The notes under the pieces: model-generated | Told to the model about the DNA's origin: nothing | The model's database searches: none | What the model saw: only the letters and a program-made list of their open reading frames with translations | Shown here: in pieces, positions 38,284-46,234 of the stretch | How the letters are laid out: each line of letters opens with the position of its first letter | How positions within the stretch are numbered: position 1 is the first letter of the stretch | Virus record (IMG/VR): IMGVR_UViG_3300018432_000001 | Coordinates: 1 to 64,000 of that record | Direction: 5' to 3' (one strand) | Origin: a virus | Length of the DNA stretch: 64,000 nt | Position numbers and translations under genes: made by a program

Positions 38284-38751
38284 CTACTGCTCCTCCTGGT
38301 ACGGGTTGGACTTCTCGATCAACTGGCCGGGAGCGTACTCGGTGATCCGCTCGCTCTCCTCGCCCTCGTTCAGGTGCACGAGCACCCACTCGCGGCCCTT
38401 CCCGGTGCGGCCGGAGTCGAGCACGACACCGTACTCAGCCCCGTGCCACCACGTGTCGCTCTCACCGTGCGGGATGGCGACCGCGTCGTCCTCGCCCCAC
38501 CAGTCGAACTCAGAGTTGGTGAAGGCGCGCCGCATCTTCGGGCCCACCCAGAACCGGGCCTTACCGATCGCAACCGCATTCTCGCGTGAGGCTTCGACGT
38601 TGTCGCACATGTCGCAGATGGGCACCGGTTCACCGGCCCAACCCGGGGCCGGTTCGACCGCGCCCATCTCCTCGTCGGCCTGGTCGACCGGGGCGGCGCC
38701 GCAGACGGCGCACTGCTGGTTCTGGTGCAGGTGCTTCAGCTTGAGATCCAT
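38284..38751 (-). CDS. Zinc-finger hypothetical protein, 155 aa
   Basis: CAVCGAAP..CDMCDN gives a CxxC..CxxC zinc site in the first 50 residues; the remainder is mixed. ATG at 38751 (MDLKLKHLHQNQQC). Stop abuts the next ATG directly (TAG-ATG). Confidence 0.65.
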   Translation of the reverse strand: MDLKLKHLHQNQQCAVCGAAPVDQADEEMGAVEPAPGWAGEPVPICDMCDNVEASRENAVAIGKARFWVGPKMRRAFTNSEFDWWGEDDAVAIPHGESDTWWHGAEYGVVLDSGRTGKGREWVLVHLNEGEESERITEYAPGQLIEKSNPYQEEQ

Positions 38752-38756
38752 TCGTC

Positions 38757-38972
38757 CTACCTTTCGGGGGTCTGGGTGGTCGAGTACTTGCGCCAAGCGG
38801 CGTCGAAGCACTCCGGGTTGACGAACACCTCGCGGCTGTTGCACACATGCGCCTGCATGTATCCGGTCTCGGACTGCTTCTGGTACTTGGGTTTCAGCGA
38901 GCCGACAGTGATCATCGCGCCGCCGACGGCGGCAAGATCCTTGCCGCAGCCAGCGCACTCGGGATACGCCAT
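38757..38972 (-). CDS. Hypothetical zinc-binding protein, 71 aa
   Basis: ATG at 38972 (MAYPECAGCGKDLAAVGG), CxxC followed by HVCNSREVFVNPECFD, a four-Cys layout like a treble-clef. AAAGG lies 13 bases upstream, a long spacing, so the start is less sure. Confidence 0.6.
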   Translation of the reverse strand: MAYPECAGCGKDLAAVGGAMITVGSLKPKYQKQSETGYMQAHVCNSREVFVNPECFDAAWRKYSTTQTPER

Positions 38973-39041
38973 GATAATGATTCGCCTTTCTGTCGAAACG
39001 ATATCGGACAGGGCCGACATGGATGCCAGGCCAATGGCACG

Positions 39042-39068
39042 CGTGCCCCGGCCAGCGGCCGGGGCACG
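39042..39068 (-). terminator. Perfect 12-bp hairpin
   Basis: CGTGCCCCGGCC-AGC-GGCCGGGGCACG, in the 117-base gap after the stop at 39090. Confidence 0.75.
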
Positions 39069-39089
39069 ATGCGAGAGGACCGGCGAGTG

Positions 39090-39713
39090 CTACTGGCCCG
39101 GGTCGGCGACGGCGACCCACGACAGCTCGCTCATGTACGAGTCGGGCCAGCGCCTCAACCCTTCTTCCCAGGCGATGCAGGTCCGGGGCCCCCAGTGCCG
39201 GTCGCTGTAGTCACGCTGGGTGGACTTGACCGTGCGCGGGGCGTCGACGAAGCTGCGCCTCTCGAACGCCACGACGACGTCCCCCTCGCAGACGTCATCG
39301 GCCCGCTTCCACCGGCCGATGTCGCCCAGGCGCGGCACCGCGTGCCTCCCGAACAGCACTCTCGCCAGCATCTTCTCGTGCCGGGGTGCGTAGTTGTACT
39401 CCTCGGGCCGGAACGTCATGGCCTCCAGGTCTTCGATGACCAGACGCTCGATCGTGCTTGTCGTCCCGGTCTGGGGCCACTGGGCGGTGCCGGTCTCCAC
39501 CCACAGGCGCGAGAAGACGACCGTCTCGACGCCGTCGTGGTCCTCGGGCTTGTCGTGCGTGAACACGAACGCCTCATCGGGGTGCGCCTCCCAGGTGTAC
39601 TCCTCGGAGATCCATCGCTCCTCGATCGGGACGGCGAGCGCGGGCTCCAGCTGGTGCTGCTGCTCCCAGTACATCAGCGACAGCTCTTTCCGCTTGCCCT
39701 GTTCCTTCGTCAT
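39090..39713 (-). CDS. Hypothetical protein, 207 aa
   Basis: Not recognised. ATG at 39713 overlaps the upstream stop (ATGA). It is basic at the start (MTKEQGKRKEL), then acidic and beta-rich with many aromatic residues. Confidence 0.6.
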   Translation of the reverse strand: MTKEQGKRKELSLMYWEQQHQLEPALAVPIEERWISEEYTWEAHPDEAFVFTHDKPEDHDGVETVVFSRLWVETGTAQWPQTGTTSTIERLVIEDLEAMTFRPEEYNYAPRHEKMLARVLFGRHAVPRLGDIGRWKRADDVCEGDVVVAFERRSFVDAPRTVKSTQRDYSDRHWGPRTCIAWEEGLRRWPDSYMSELSWVAVADPGQ

Positions 39714-39943
39714 GCCGCTCCTTTCAGGGGCGTGTCCTTGTAGGCGACGATGCCGACGATCGGCTCGATGCCGGTCATGCGTCCTTTGTGGGTTGCGATG
39801 CCGGTGTGCCCCCCGCACACGGGCACGGAGACGGCGCCCGCGCGCTCACCGGGCGAGGGATTGTTGATCTCGTAGTGCTCGATCTGCACGGGCACGCGCC
39901 CGCACGAGGCCACGACACAGCGCTGTGGCTTGGGCTTCGTCAT
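39710..39943 (-). CDS. Hypothetical protein, 77 aa
   Basis: Not recognised. ATG at 39943. CVVASCGRVP and VPVCGGH could hold a zinc; a basic, compact domain. Coupled to the 207-aa gene by ATGA. Confidence 0.6.
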   Translation of the reverse strand: MTKPKPQRCVVASCGRVPVQIEHYEINNPSPGERAGAVSVPVCGGHTGIATHKGRMTGIEPIVGIVAYKDTPLKGAA

Positions 39944-39962
39944 CTGGTTCTCGTTCCTTGGG

Positions 39963-40214
39963 TTAGACACCCACGACCAGAGCGGTCGGGGTGGTCTTGC
40001 TCGCGCGGGCGGCGAAGCTCGACGCCTTGGCGACGATGAGGCTGCCCTTCTTGGTGCCTCCGGTGATGAGGGCGACGATCAGCAGACCGTTGCGGCTGCG
40101 CCGCGCGCCCATCACTTTCACCTTGGTGCCGCTGCTCTTGTGCAGGGCCAGCTGGCCCGTGCCGAACGCGAACACCTTGCTCCGCTTGCGGTTGAGGTTG
40201 GGGTTGTGGTTCAT
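39963..40214 (-). CDS. Small very basic protein, 83 aa
   Basis: Not recognised. ATG at 40214 after GGAGGAT. Lys/Arg-rich (NLNRKRSKVFAFG; HKSSGTKVKVMGARRSRNG) and beta-leaning, so it is likely to bind nucleic acid. Its promoter must be in the 156-base gap above. Confidence 0.62.
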   Translation of the reverse strand: MNHNPNLNRKRSKVFAFGTGQLALHKSSGTKVKVMGARRSRNGLLIVALITGGTKKGSLIVAKASSFAARASKTTPTALVVGV

Positions 40215-40294
40215 GAGTATCCTCCATCTTGCTGACGTCGGTGATGCCCGCAGGGTGCGGACGTGAGAGCGGCCCCGTTTCAGGCGCACGAAGA

Positions 40295-40353
40295 AGCCCA
40301 CCCGGCATGTCCCGGATGGGCTTGTTCCTGCGCCCGGCGCTTACGCGCCGGGC
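40295..40353 (-). terminator. Two tandem hairpins
   Basis: AGCCCACCCGG..CCGGATGGGCT with one mismatch (40295-40322), followed on the minus strand by TTCTTCG, and the perfect GCCCGGCGC-TTAC-GCGCCGGGC (40332-40353). Together they end the 40371 gene. Confidence 0.75.
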
Positions 40354-40370
40354 TCGGATCGTCTAGTGGT

Positions 40371-41072
40371 TCAGCCTTGGAAGTACTCCACGTCGCCGCC
40401 GATCGACACGCGCGTCGGGATCGTCCCCGCCTCCGTCTGCACTTCGGGGTACGCCGTGTCGTAGTGGGTGCTGATGCGCAGCTCGCCGTCGGCGAAGTAC
40501 ACGTAGACCTGGACGCCGCCGATCTCCACGCATGGCAGCGTGTCATCCCATCCGCCCGGACTGAACCAGGCCGAGCAGTTCAGGTCGGTCGCATCCTTGT
40601 CGCTGAGTTTGCCCTTGACCAGCGGCACCAGGTCGGCCTGCCCGCGCCCGTAGTTGTCGGTCAGGGTCAGCGTGCGCCGCTCTTCGCGACCGTCGGGGTA
40701 CACCAGGACAAGCACGTCACCGGTGTCCAGGAGTGGGTGGTCTTTCGCGTACACCTGGCCGGACGCGGCTGTGCCGGTCGAGTTGCCGTGCGCGCTGATC
40801 ACCGTGGCCTCGGGCGAGAGCAGGACCGAGAACTCCTCGTCGGTGCCCTTGTTCTGCGGGTCGAGGTACTTGCCGTCGCCGCCGATCGGCCCCATCGCGC
40901 CCCGCCTGGTCTCGCCGGGGTGCGGGTTCGGGCGGTTCCGGTTGCTCCACACCTGGATACGGGTCGGTCCCCCGTCGCCCTTGGTGCGGTAGACGTACGC
41001 CGAGGTGTACTCGATGCCGTAATGCTTGCGCCGGTACTCGTCACCCTCGGCCAACTCGATACGATGTTCCAT
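40371..41072 (-). CDS. Hypothetical beta-rich protein, 233 aa
   Basis: Not recognised. ATG at 41072. Long strand-rich sequence with few helices, ending VQVYVYFADGELRIS. Size and composition could fit a structural or carbohydrate-binding beta fold; no motif confirms it. Confidence 0.58.
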   Translation of the reverse strand: MEHRIELAEGDEYRRKHYGIEYTSAYVYRTKGDGGPTRIQVWSNRNRPNPHPGETRRGAMGPIGGDGKYLDPQNKGTDEEFSVLLSPEATVISAHGNSTGTAASGQVYAKDHPLLDTGDVLVLVYPDGREERRTLTLTDNYGRGQADLVPLVKGKLSDKDATDLNCSAWFSPGGWDDTLPCVEIGGVQVYVYFADGELRISTHYDTAYPEVQTEAGTIPTRVSIGGDVEYFQG

Positions 41073-41091
41073 AGGTTGCTCCGTCTCGTTG

Positions 41092-41967
41092 CTAATCGCT
41101 GTATTCGGGGTCCAGCTCAGCCGCTGGGGTGAGGTCGCCCGTCCTCATCTGGTCGGCCGCTTCGATCAACCGCGCTGCCGACACATGCCGTTCGTCGAAC
41201 GTGGACATGCCGTACTGGAACGTCCGGGGAAAGAACACCGAGTTCCATCCGTGCCGCACGCATGCGCGGGCCCGTCGGCAGGCGTAGTACACCTGCTGTA
41301 CGGGATGGAACGCCTTCGACCACCACAGCCAGTGCCGCAGCCGGGGAATCCACCGGTCCTCTTTCCGCTTGGGGAACATCGGCTTGGGGGGGAACCCCAG
41401 GTGGATGTACATGCGGGTCACGGTGCCGTGGGTGATGATCCACTCGGCGATGACTGTGTTCTCAGGTGCGGCGCCGGTGCAGCCGAAGCCGCCCGAGAGT
41501 GCCTGCACCTGCATCTCCAGGAAGGGAAACGCCGCAGCGATCTGCTTCCATTCGGCTTCGATCTCATCGACCTCGGGGTACTTGACCCCCACGTACCAGT
41601 CGGGTCGGATCGTGCCGTCCCAGCGCAGCCAGCCGCCGGGCTCATCCGAGTGGGACATGATCGCGTCGTTGTCGAGGTGCCCCAGATCCAGCGCGCCGAT
41701 CGTGCTGCCGTACTCCTCGCTGATCTGTGAGGACCGCTGGCACCATCCGTGCCAGTCGTCTTCGCACTCACCGGCTTCCACCAGTTCATCGAACCGGTCG
41801 TACCACCCGAGGATGGAAGCGGCCATGCCCTCCCATTCCTCGTCGTTGCAGCTCACATGGAACCATCGGTTCGTGCGCATCATGATCTCGTTGGTCTGCT
41901 CCCGCGTCAGCGGATCGCCGACCGCGAGCATGCGCGCCCGTCTGCCGAGGCCGTCCTCATAACCCAT
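41092..41967 (-). CDS. Conserved phage-type protein, 291 aa (paralogue of 24638-25330)
   Basis: Shares LTREQTNEIMMRT, CNDEEWE, WLRWDGTI and IEAEWKQIAAAFPFLEMQVQAL with the 230-aa protein at 24.6 kb. The C-terminal 90 residues are different: basic, aromatic and with a histidine cluster (RHWLWWSKAFHPVQQV), ending in an acidic tail. ATG at 41967. Confidence 0.68.
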   Translation of the reverse strand: MGYEDGLGRRARMLAVGDPLTREQTNEIMMRTNRWFHVSCNDEEWEGMAASILGWYDRFDELVEAGECEDDWHGWCQRSSQISEEYGSTIGALDLGHLDNDAIMSHSDEPGGWLRWDGTIRPDWYVGVKYPEVDEIEAEWKQIAAAFPFLEMQVQALSGGFGCTGAAPENTVIAEWIITHGTVTRMYIHLGFPPKPMFPKRKEDRWIPRLRHWLWWSKAFHPVQQVYYACRRARACVRHGWNSVFFPRTFQYGMSTFDERHVSAARLIEAADQMRTGDLTPAAELDPEYSD

Positions 41968-41982
41968 CCTTCCCCTCCTTCC

Positions 41983-42213
41983 TCATCTGAACCCTTCGAT
42001 GAAGGCGCGCATCAGCTGCGCACTTTCGGTTTGCAGGACACGCTCGCCTTCCTCCCGGGCGAACTGGAGCCGGAAGGGGTTGTCGGTCTCGGGGTGTTTG
42101 CTCATGTCCGAGATGAGACTGTCGAGACCCGCTTCGGGAGTGCCGTTCTCCATCGCTTCCAGGGCACGCTGCTTGGCCCACGCCATGTGCTGAGCTCGGT
42201 TCATGTCGGGCAT
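41983..42213 (-). CDS. Conserved small phage protein, 76 aa
   Basis: MNRAQHMAWAKQRALEAMENG..AGLDSLISDMSKHPETDNPFRLQ follows a short helical family often seen in phages (dM.r..hl.wak.RAle.ld.gd...A..s..sDl..hp). Function unknown. ATG at 42213 follows a short intergenic gap. Confidence 0.65.
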   Translation of the reverse strand: MPDMNRAQHMAWAKQRALEAMENGTPEAGLDSLISDMSKHPETDNPFRLQFAREEGERVLQTESAQLMRAFIEGFR

Positions 42214-42228
42214 CGTTACTCCTTCGGT

Positions 42229-43200
42229 TTAGGTGGGGTTGGGGACCAGTCCGTCGCCGCACACCGCGAGGTGGAAGACCGCGTCAGCGGCCTGCGGCGA
42301 GAGCGGCGCACGGTAGCGAGACCAGTCGCAGGTGACCAGGTTGCGGCACTCCAGCGCCACCGCCGGGTCGATCTGCATCGACCCGGTTGCGCACGCCACC
42401 AGCGCCATCCAGATCCGGGCCGCATCGACCTGGACCGCGTCGTTCGTGCCGCACTCCAGCCAGTACGACCACGCCACCTCGCGCTCGCTCTCATGGCCGA
42501 CGACCGTGAACGCTTCCAGCGTCGCCGGTTCGGCCACCGCTTTCCACAGGTCCAGCTGCCGCAGCCGGAAGCTCCAGGGCCGCTGCTGCGGGAACGTGAC
42601 CGGCTGCTCCAGCTCGGTCTCGGCCAGCGCCCGCTCGGCCTCCTCGACCGCGTACTCGTAGCCGACCATGCGCGACGACGTGTAGTCGCCGTTCTCCAGC
42701 GGCTGCCACTCGGTGCGCCTGAGGCCCGTCGCCCTGTGCGACCACTCGGCCTCGTACTCGACTGCGTAGCCGTACACCTCGCCGTCGTTGAAATCCTTGA
42801 CGAACGTCACGGCATGCTCCAGCGCGGTCTCGACGCCCTCCTCGGAGCCGAGTGCCGAAGCGATCCACTGCGGCGTGGACACCGCCCACCACGTGTCCCC
42901 GTTCGGGTCGGTCTGGATGAGCTTGACGCGCACCCCGTAGGCCAGCCACAGGTAGCGCGCGGTCAGCTCTTCCCGGACGTTCCCGATCGCGTAGTGTGAG
43001 GCGGCCCACGCCAGACGCGTGGTGTCGAAACCGTCCTCCCACTGGGCGCCTGCCTGGATGACAGGCGAGCCGTCACGGTTCGGCTTCGGGACCGACACGA
43101 CCAATGGCAGGAAATCGCCCTGGTCGTCCAGCTCCCCGGGGTCCTCGTCGCGGAACACGCGGACCCTCAGGCCCTCGACCCGGCTCGACTCGATATCCAT
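42229..43200 (-). CDS. AARIW-family hypothetical protein, 323 aa
   Basis: ATG at 43200 (MDIESSRVEGLRV). Beta-rich first 200 residues, then VDAARIWMALVACATGS..ALECRNLV..AADAVFHLAVCGD, which is the same block as the 123-aa and 139-aa genes at 33.6-34.4 kb. Likely a fusion of that domain to a longer N-terminal part. Confidence 0.62.
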   Translation of the reverse strand: MDIESSRVEGLRVRVFRDEDPGELDDQGDFLPLVVSVPKPNRDGSPVIQAGAQWEDGFDTTRLAWAASHYAIGNVREELTARYLWLAYGVRVKLIQTDPNGDTWWAVSTPQWIASALGSEEGVETALEHAVTFVKDFNDGEVYGYAVEYEAEWSHRATGLRRTEWQPLENGDYTSSRMVGYEYAVEEAERALAETELEQPVTFPQQRPWSFRLRQLDLWKAVAEPATLEAFTVVGHESEREVAWSYWLECGTNDAVQVDAARIWMALVACATGSMQIDPAVALECRNLVTCDWSRYRAPLSPQAADAVFHLAVCGDGLVPNPT

Positions 43201-43242
43201 CTGCGGTTCTTCCCTTCGCTTAGTTCCACAGCGTGGGACCAG

Positions 43243-43252
43243 CACCCCCGTG
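43243..43252 (-). repeat. CACCCCCGTG hairpin, copy 1
   Basis: Apex of a hairpin with arms GACCAG/CTGGTC in the 71-base gap upstream of the 323-aa gene. On the transcribed strand the loop is GGGG. Confidence 0.65.
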
Positions 43253-43271
43253 CCTGGTCACCGCTGAAGGA

Positions 43272-43883
43272 CTACGCCTTGGGGTGGTGCGACTCCCCGT
43301 CCTGGCGGATCGGTTCGTGCGGTTCATCCCGAATGCACGCGGCCGACCGCTCGTCGTACACGCTGAATCCGTCGATGCGGGGCTCGTACTGGACGCGGCG
43401 TCCGCAGTGGCGGCACTCCCACGTAGCCGGGTGGCCGCCGGACGCGATCAAGTCGAGCCTGGGTTCGTGGTCCGGGAAGTACTGCTTCACGGTGAGGTAC
43501 CCGCCGTGGTGCTCGGGCTCGCCGGTGTTCGCCGACCGCTCCCGGTTGATGACTCCCGCCGGGTAGTAGCACCGCTGATAGTGGTGGTAGACGTGTCCCA
43601 TCCACGCCTCGGAGCACACCAGTTTCTGCGCCGCGATCAGCTCGGCCGCCTTGGCGCGCACCTCCTCGGGCACGTTCTCGCCCTCGGCCGCGTACTTGAT
43701 CTGCATGTACGCGTCCTCGTCCCAGCGGTTACGCCGCTTGACGTCGACCTCGTACGAGTACCGCAGGTTCACGTGCCCCGGCGGACTCGCGTAGCCGCCC
43801 ATGCCCTGCCCGTCATCGATGATCCGGTGACGCTCTCGCCGGTCGCTCGTGACCGCCTCGATCACAACCGTTCTCTTACCCAT
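43272..43883 (-). CDS. Hypothetical zinc-containing protein, 203 aa
   Basis: Not recognised. ATG at 43883 (MGKRTVVIEAVTSDRRE). Has ATWECRHCGRRVQYEPRID late (CxxC) and many aromatic residues. An upstream leader carries the 20-bp element. Confidence 0.6.
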   Translation of the reverse strand: MGKRTVVIEAVTSDRRERHRIIDDGQGMGGYASPPGHVNLRYSYEVDVKRRNRWDEDAYMQIKYAAEGENVPEEVRAKAAELIAAQKLVCSEAWMGHVYHHYQRCYYPAGVINRERSANTGEPEHHGGYLTVKQYFPDHEPRLDLIASGGHPATWECRHCGRRVQYEPRIDGFSVYDERSAACIRDEPHEPIRQDGESHHPKA

Positions 43884-43899
43884 ACACCCGTCACTCCTC

Positions 43900-43919
43900 T
43901 TGCGAATAGGTCTACAGCG
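43900..43919 (-). repeat. 20-bp leader element, variant copy
   Basis: CGAATAGGTCTACAGCGGAC, a near match of the exact repeat at 49700 and 51376. It is followed by a perfect hairpin (43923-43941). Confidence 0.55.
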
Positions 43920-43922
43920 GAC

Positions 43923-43941
43923 GGCCGGGCGATGCCCGGCC
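43923..43941 (-). terminator. Perfect 8-bp hairpin
   Basis: GGCCGGGC-GAT-GCCCGGCC just after the stop at 43954. Confidence 0.6.
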
Positions 43942-43953
43942 CCCACTGAGGGC

Positions 43954-44520
43954 CTACTCGACGTAGTCACCTGCGCCGCCCTTGGTGACGTCGAAGACGT
44001 ACACCCACTGCGGATAGCCGGTCGCGCGCCCGGCCACCGACCGAAACGCCGCGCCCTTGCGGTTCATGGACCGCTCGGCCCACTCGGTCCAGTCGAACAG
44101 GTCCCCGATCGCGTTGTTGGAGAGGTTGCCCCAACTGGTGAACCCGCGACGCGTCCCGTCCCAGGTGGCGAGGTGGTCCAGCAAGGAACCCTTCCCCAGA
44201 TCCTCGGGACTGGCGAACTGGTCGCGGCAGAACGTCTCGTTCGATTCCCACCGGCCTTTGAAGCCGCCCGCGTTCATCCATCGGATGACCGCCGAGAACG
44301 GATGCGTGTCATCCGCGCGGCGCCACGCGTGCGCGGCGTCGATGCCGTCCCTGCCGTGGGTCTCCTCCAGCTTGACCGCGAGCGGATGCGGGACGTTGTC
44401 CCACATGCTCGACGTCAGCGTCGGGTTCTCCTCCTGCGCCAGGGCGAACGACAGCTGCCGACCCGACAGCTCGGTCACGTACTGCCGCTTCCACAGCTCG
44501 GTCCTGTATGGATCTTCCAT
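43954..44520 (-). CDS. Possible ArdA-like antirestriction protein, 188 aa
   Basis: ATG at 44520 after GAGGAAGGAG. The second half runs GGFKGRWESNETFCRDQF..LLDHLATWDG..DLFDWTEWAERSM..WVYVFDV, echoing the C-terminal half of ArdA proteins (..GsWeS.e.F.....l..yiDw.a.a.el.....vYvF). ArdA mimics DNA to block type I restriction. The 167-aa gene at 45334 has the same layout. Both are tentative; acidity is moderate. Confidence 0.35.
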   Translation of the reverse strand: MEDPYRTELWKRQYVTELSGRQLSFALAQEENPTLTSSMWDNVPHPLAVKLEETHGRDGIDAAHAWRRADDTHPFSAVIRWMNAGGFKGRWESNETFCRDQFASPEDLGKGSLLDHLATWDGTRRGFTSWGNLSNNAIGDLFDWTEWAERSMNRKGAAFRSVAGRATGYPQWVYVFDVTKGGAGDYVE

Positions 44521-44522
44521 GC

Positions 44523-44909
44523 CTACGCTCCTTCCTCGGTGATCTCGTCGCACTCCGGCTCGAAGCACGGCACCGCCCACACCTCGACGCCGCGCGTCAC
44601 GTGCGAGAGCTTGCCGCCCCCCATCGGGGAACCTTTCGGGCCGTACTTGCTGGCCCCGCTCTCCATGGCGTCGACGATCTTCTCGATCCCGGGCGTGGAG
44701 ATGCGCGAGTCGTAGAGCTGGCCCGCGTTGCGGAACGCGCGCTCTTCCTCGCCGGTCTGGGCGATCCACGCGAAGTGGTAGAAGTGCCCGGCCACGATGT
44801 TCACCGCGTCGTACACGGTCACGCCGTGGGCGACGTTGTCGGGGTTGGGCATCTCGCCCACCTCGCTGTACCCGACGACCCAGTGATAGGCGGTATAGAT
44901 ACGGGTCAT
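44523..44909 (-). CDS. Hypothetical protein, 128 aa
   Basis: Not recognised. ATG at 44909 (MTRIYTAYHWVVGYSEVG). Short strands and helices; EVWAVPCFEPECDEITEE at the end has two cysteines. 2 bases before the ArdA-like start. Confidence 0.6.
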   Translation of the reverse strand: MTRIYTAYHWVVGYSEVGEMPNPDNVAHGVTVYDAVNIVAGHFYHFAWIAQTGEEERAFRNAGQLYDSRISTPGIEKIVDAMESGASKYGPKGSPMGGGKLSHVTRGVEVWAVPCFEPECDEITEEGA

Positions 44910-44916
44910 CCGGTCC

Positions 44917-45210
44917 TCAGCCTCCGTACCCGGGCATGTCGAGCCCGTCCGTCATCTCCCACGGCTCGGGCGCGAAGGACCCGGCTTCGACGTCCTCGTC
45001 CGCCTCGCCGCGTGCCTCGGCCAGCTCGTGCCGCAGGGTCGCGACCTCGCGCTCCAGCTCCCGGATGCGGTCGGCCTCGTGTGTCTGGCTCGCCAGCCGC
45101 ACCACTGCCACCTCGTCCTCGTTATACGGGTCGAAGTCCTCGCCGGGGATGAACACCGGCGACCCGATCGGGTCCTCGCCGACCGCCTGCCGATACGTCA
45201 GTCGATCCAC
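44917..45210 (-). CDS. Hypothetical protein with coiled-coil centre, 97 aa
   Basis: Not recognised. GTG at 45210 is 8 bases after AAAGG; the GTG at 45219 overlaps that site. RIRELEREVATLRHELAEARGE is a coiled coil. First gene behind the palindromic region at 45251-45285. Confidence 0.62.
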   Translation of the reverse strand: MDRLTYRQAVGEDPIGSPVFIPGEDFDPYNEDEVAVVRLASQTHEADRIRELEREVATLRHELAEARGEADEDVEAGSFAPEPWEMTDGLDMPGYGG

Positions 45211-45250
45211 TGTGCACACCTTTCATCGATCAACTTGAATGCGAAGTATC

Positions 45251-45285
45251 GTTGCTGTTCAACAGCAACAATCAATCGAACGATT
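45251..45285 (-). promoter_or_regulatory. AT-rich operator/promoter region with two palindromes
   Basis: GTTGCTGTTCAACAGCAAC (45251-45269) is a perfect 19-bp palindrome. AATCGAACGATT (45274-45285) is a second one. They sit in an AT-rich stretch 40-75 bases before GTG 45210; on the minus strand TTGATT, 19 bases, GATACT could be a promoter overlapping the first palindrome. Confidence 0.5.
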
Positions 45286-45307
45286 TCTATATCACTGGGG
45301 GTCGGAA

Positions 45308-45317
45308 CACCACCGTG
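45308..45317 (-). repeat. Hairpin with CACCACCGTG apex
   Basis: Stem GGGGGTCGG/CCCGACCCCC flanks an apex that differs by one base from CACCCCCGTG. Located 17 bases after the stop at 45334. Confidence 0.5.
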
Positions 45318-45333
45318 CCCGACCCCCATCTCC

Positions 45334-45837
45334 TTACAATCCGGTGAGCCTCGCGAAGTTGTCGAAGGCGTACACCACCGGCGACCCCGAGGGATTGACG
45401 CTCGCGAGGAACGCGAAGTGCGCCGGGAATCGGTCCTCGTGTTCGACCGCGTACCCCACCGACTCCCAGATCGGGCTCACGTCGCTGATTTCCATGTTCG
45501 GGAACCCGAGCTGTTCGCGCTGGCCCCACTTGTCGAACCAGCGCTGAAACTCCCCGGCGAACTGGCGCTCGGCGAACTCGGCCATGTCGGTGAAATCCCC
45601 GAGATAACCGCCCGCCAGCATCCACCGCACGGTGTGCACCGCAGTCGCACCCGAACCCCTGTTGCCGCGCTCGATGTACACCAGCGCAGCGCTGGCCGCG
45701 AGCGGCCCGTGCTGTTCGAGCAGTTCCATCACCGCCGGATGCGCGCCCTCCCACTGAGGGCCCGCTTCCCAGTGCTCGCCGAGCACTTCCTGGAACATCT
45801 TCTTGGACAGTGTGATCACGTCTTTGGCTACTTCCAT
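45334..45837 (-). CDS. Possible ArdA-like antirestriction protein, 167 aa
   Basis: ATG at 45837. Region YLGDFTDMAEFAERQFAGEF..ISDVSPIWESVGYAVEHED..VVYAFDNF resembles the tail of ArdA and of the 188-aa neighbour in spacing of 'F.D..E' and the terminal VYxFD. Low confidence; the N-terminal half is helical. Confidence 0.35.
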   Translation of the reverse strand: MEVAKDVITLSKKMFQEVLGEHWEAGPQWEGAHPAVMELLEQHGPLAASAALVYIERGNRGSGATAVHTVRWMLAGGYLGDFTDMAEFAERQFAGEFQRWFDKWGQREQLGFPNMEISDVSPIWESVGYAVEHEDRFPAHFAFLASVNPSGSPVVYAFDNFARLTGL

Positions 45838-45850
45838 GACATCCCTTCCT

Positions 45851-46162
45851 CTACCCTTCGGTGAGTTCCTGCAAGACCAGCGCGGACACCGCCAGCGCGG
45901 CCCGCGTCATCGCCTCGGACATGTCGCGGATGCCGACGCCGTACGTCGGAGCCGTCGTCGGCAGGCTCACGACCTTCCACGCGTCGTGGTAGCGCATGCC
46001 CGCCGTGGGCCCGGTCTCGCGCTTCTGGAGCTCGAACGACCAGAGGTCACCCTTCTCGTCCGTGTCCAGGAAGATGCACGCCCGCACCTCCGCGAACGAC
46101 GCATCGATGATCTCGACCGGGTCGTTCATGGTGTCGTCGTCCACTCGGTACAGCTGTGCCAT
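45851..46162 (-). CDS. Hypothetical protein, 103 aa
   Basis: Not recognised. ATG at 46162 after GAAGGAG (MAQLYRVDDDTMNDPVE). A strand-rich first half, then a helix GIRDMSEAMTRAALAVSALVL. Confidence 0.6.
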   Translation of the reverse strand: MAQLYRVDDDTMNDPVEIIDASFAEVRACIFLDTDEKGDLWSFELQKRETGPTAGMRYHDAWKVVSLPTTAPTYGVGIRDMSEAMTRAALAVSALVLQELTEG

Positions 46163-46205
46163 TCGTGCTCCTTCGCTCATCGGCTAACACCACGGCCGAG
46201 ACCAG

Positions 46206-46215
46206 CACCCCCGTG
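46206..46215 (-). repeat. CACCCCCGTG hairpin, copy 2
   Basis: Its arms and apex are identical to copy 1 over 17 bases or more (GACCAG..CTGGTC). Located in the 72-base gap between 46162 and 46235. Confidence 0.65.
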
Positions 46216-46234
46216 CCTGGTCACGACCGAACTC

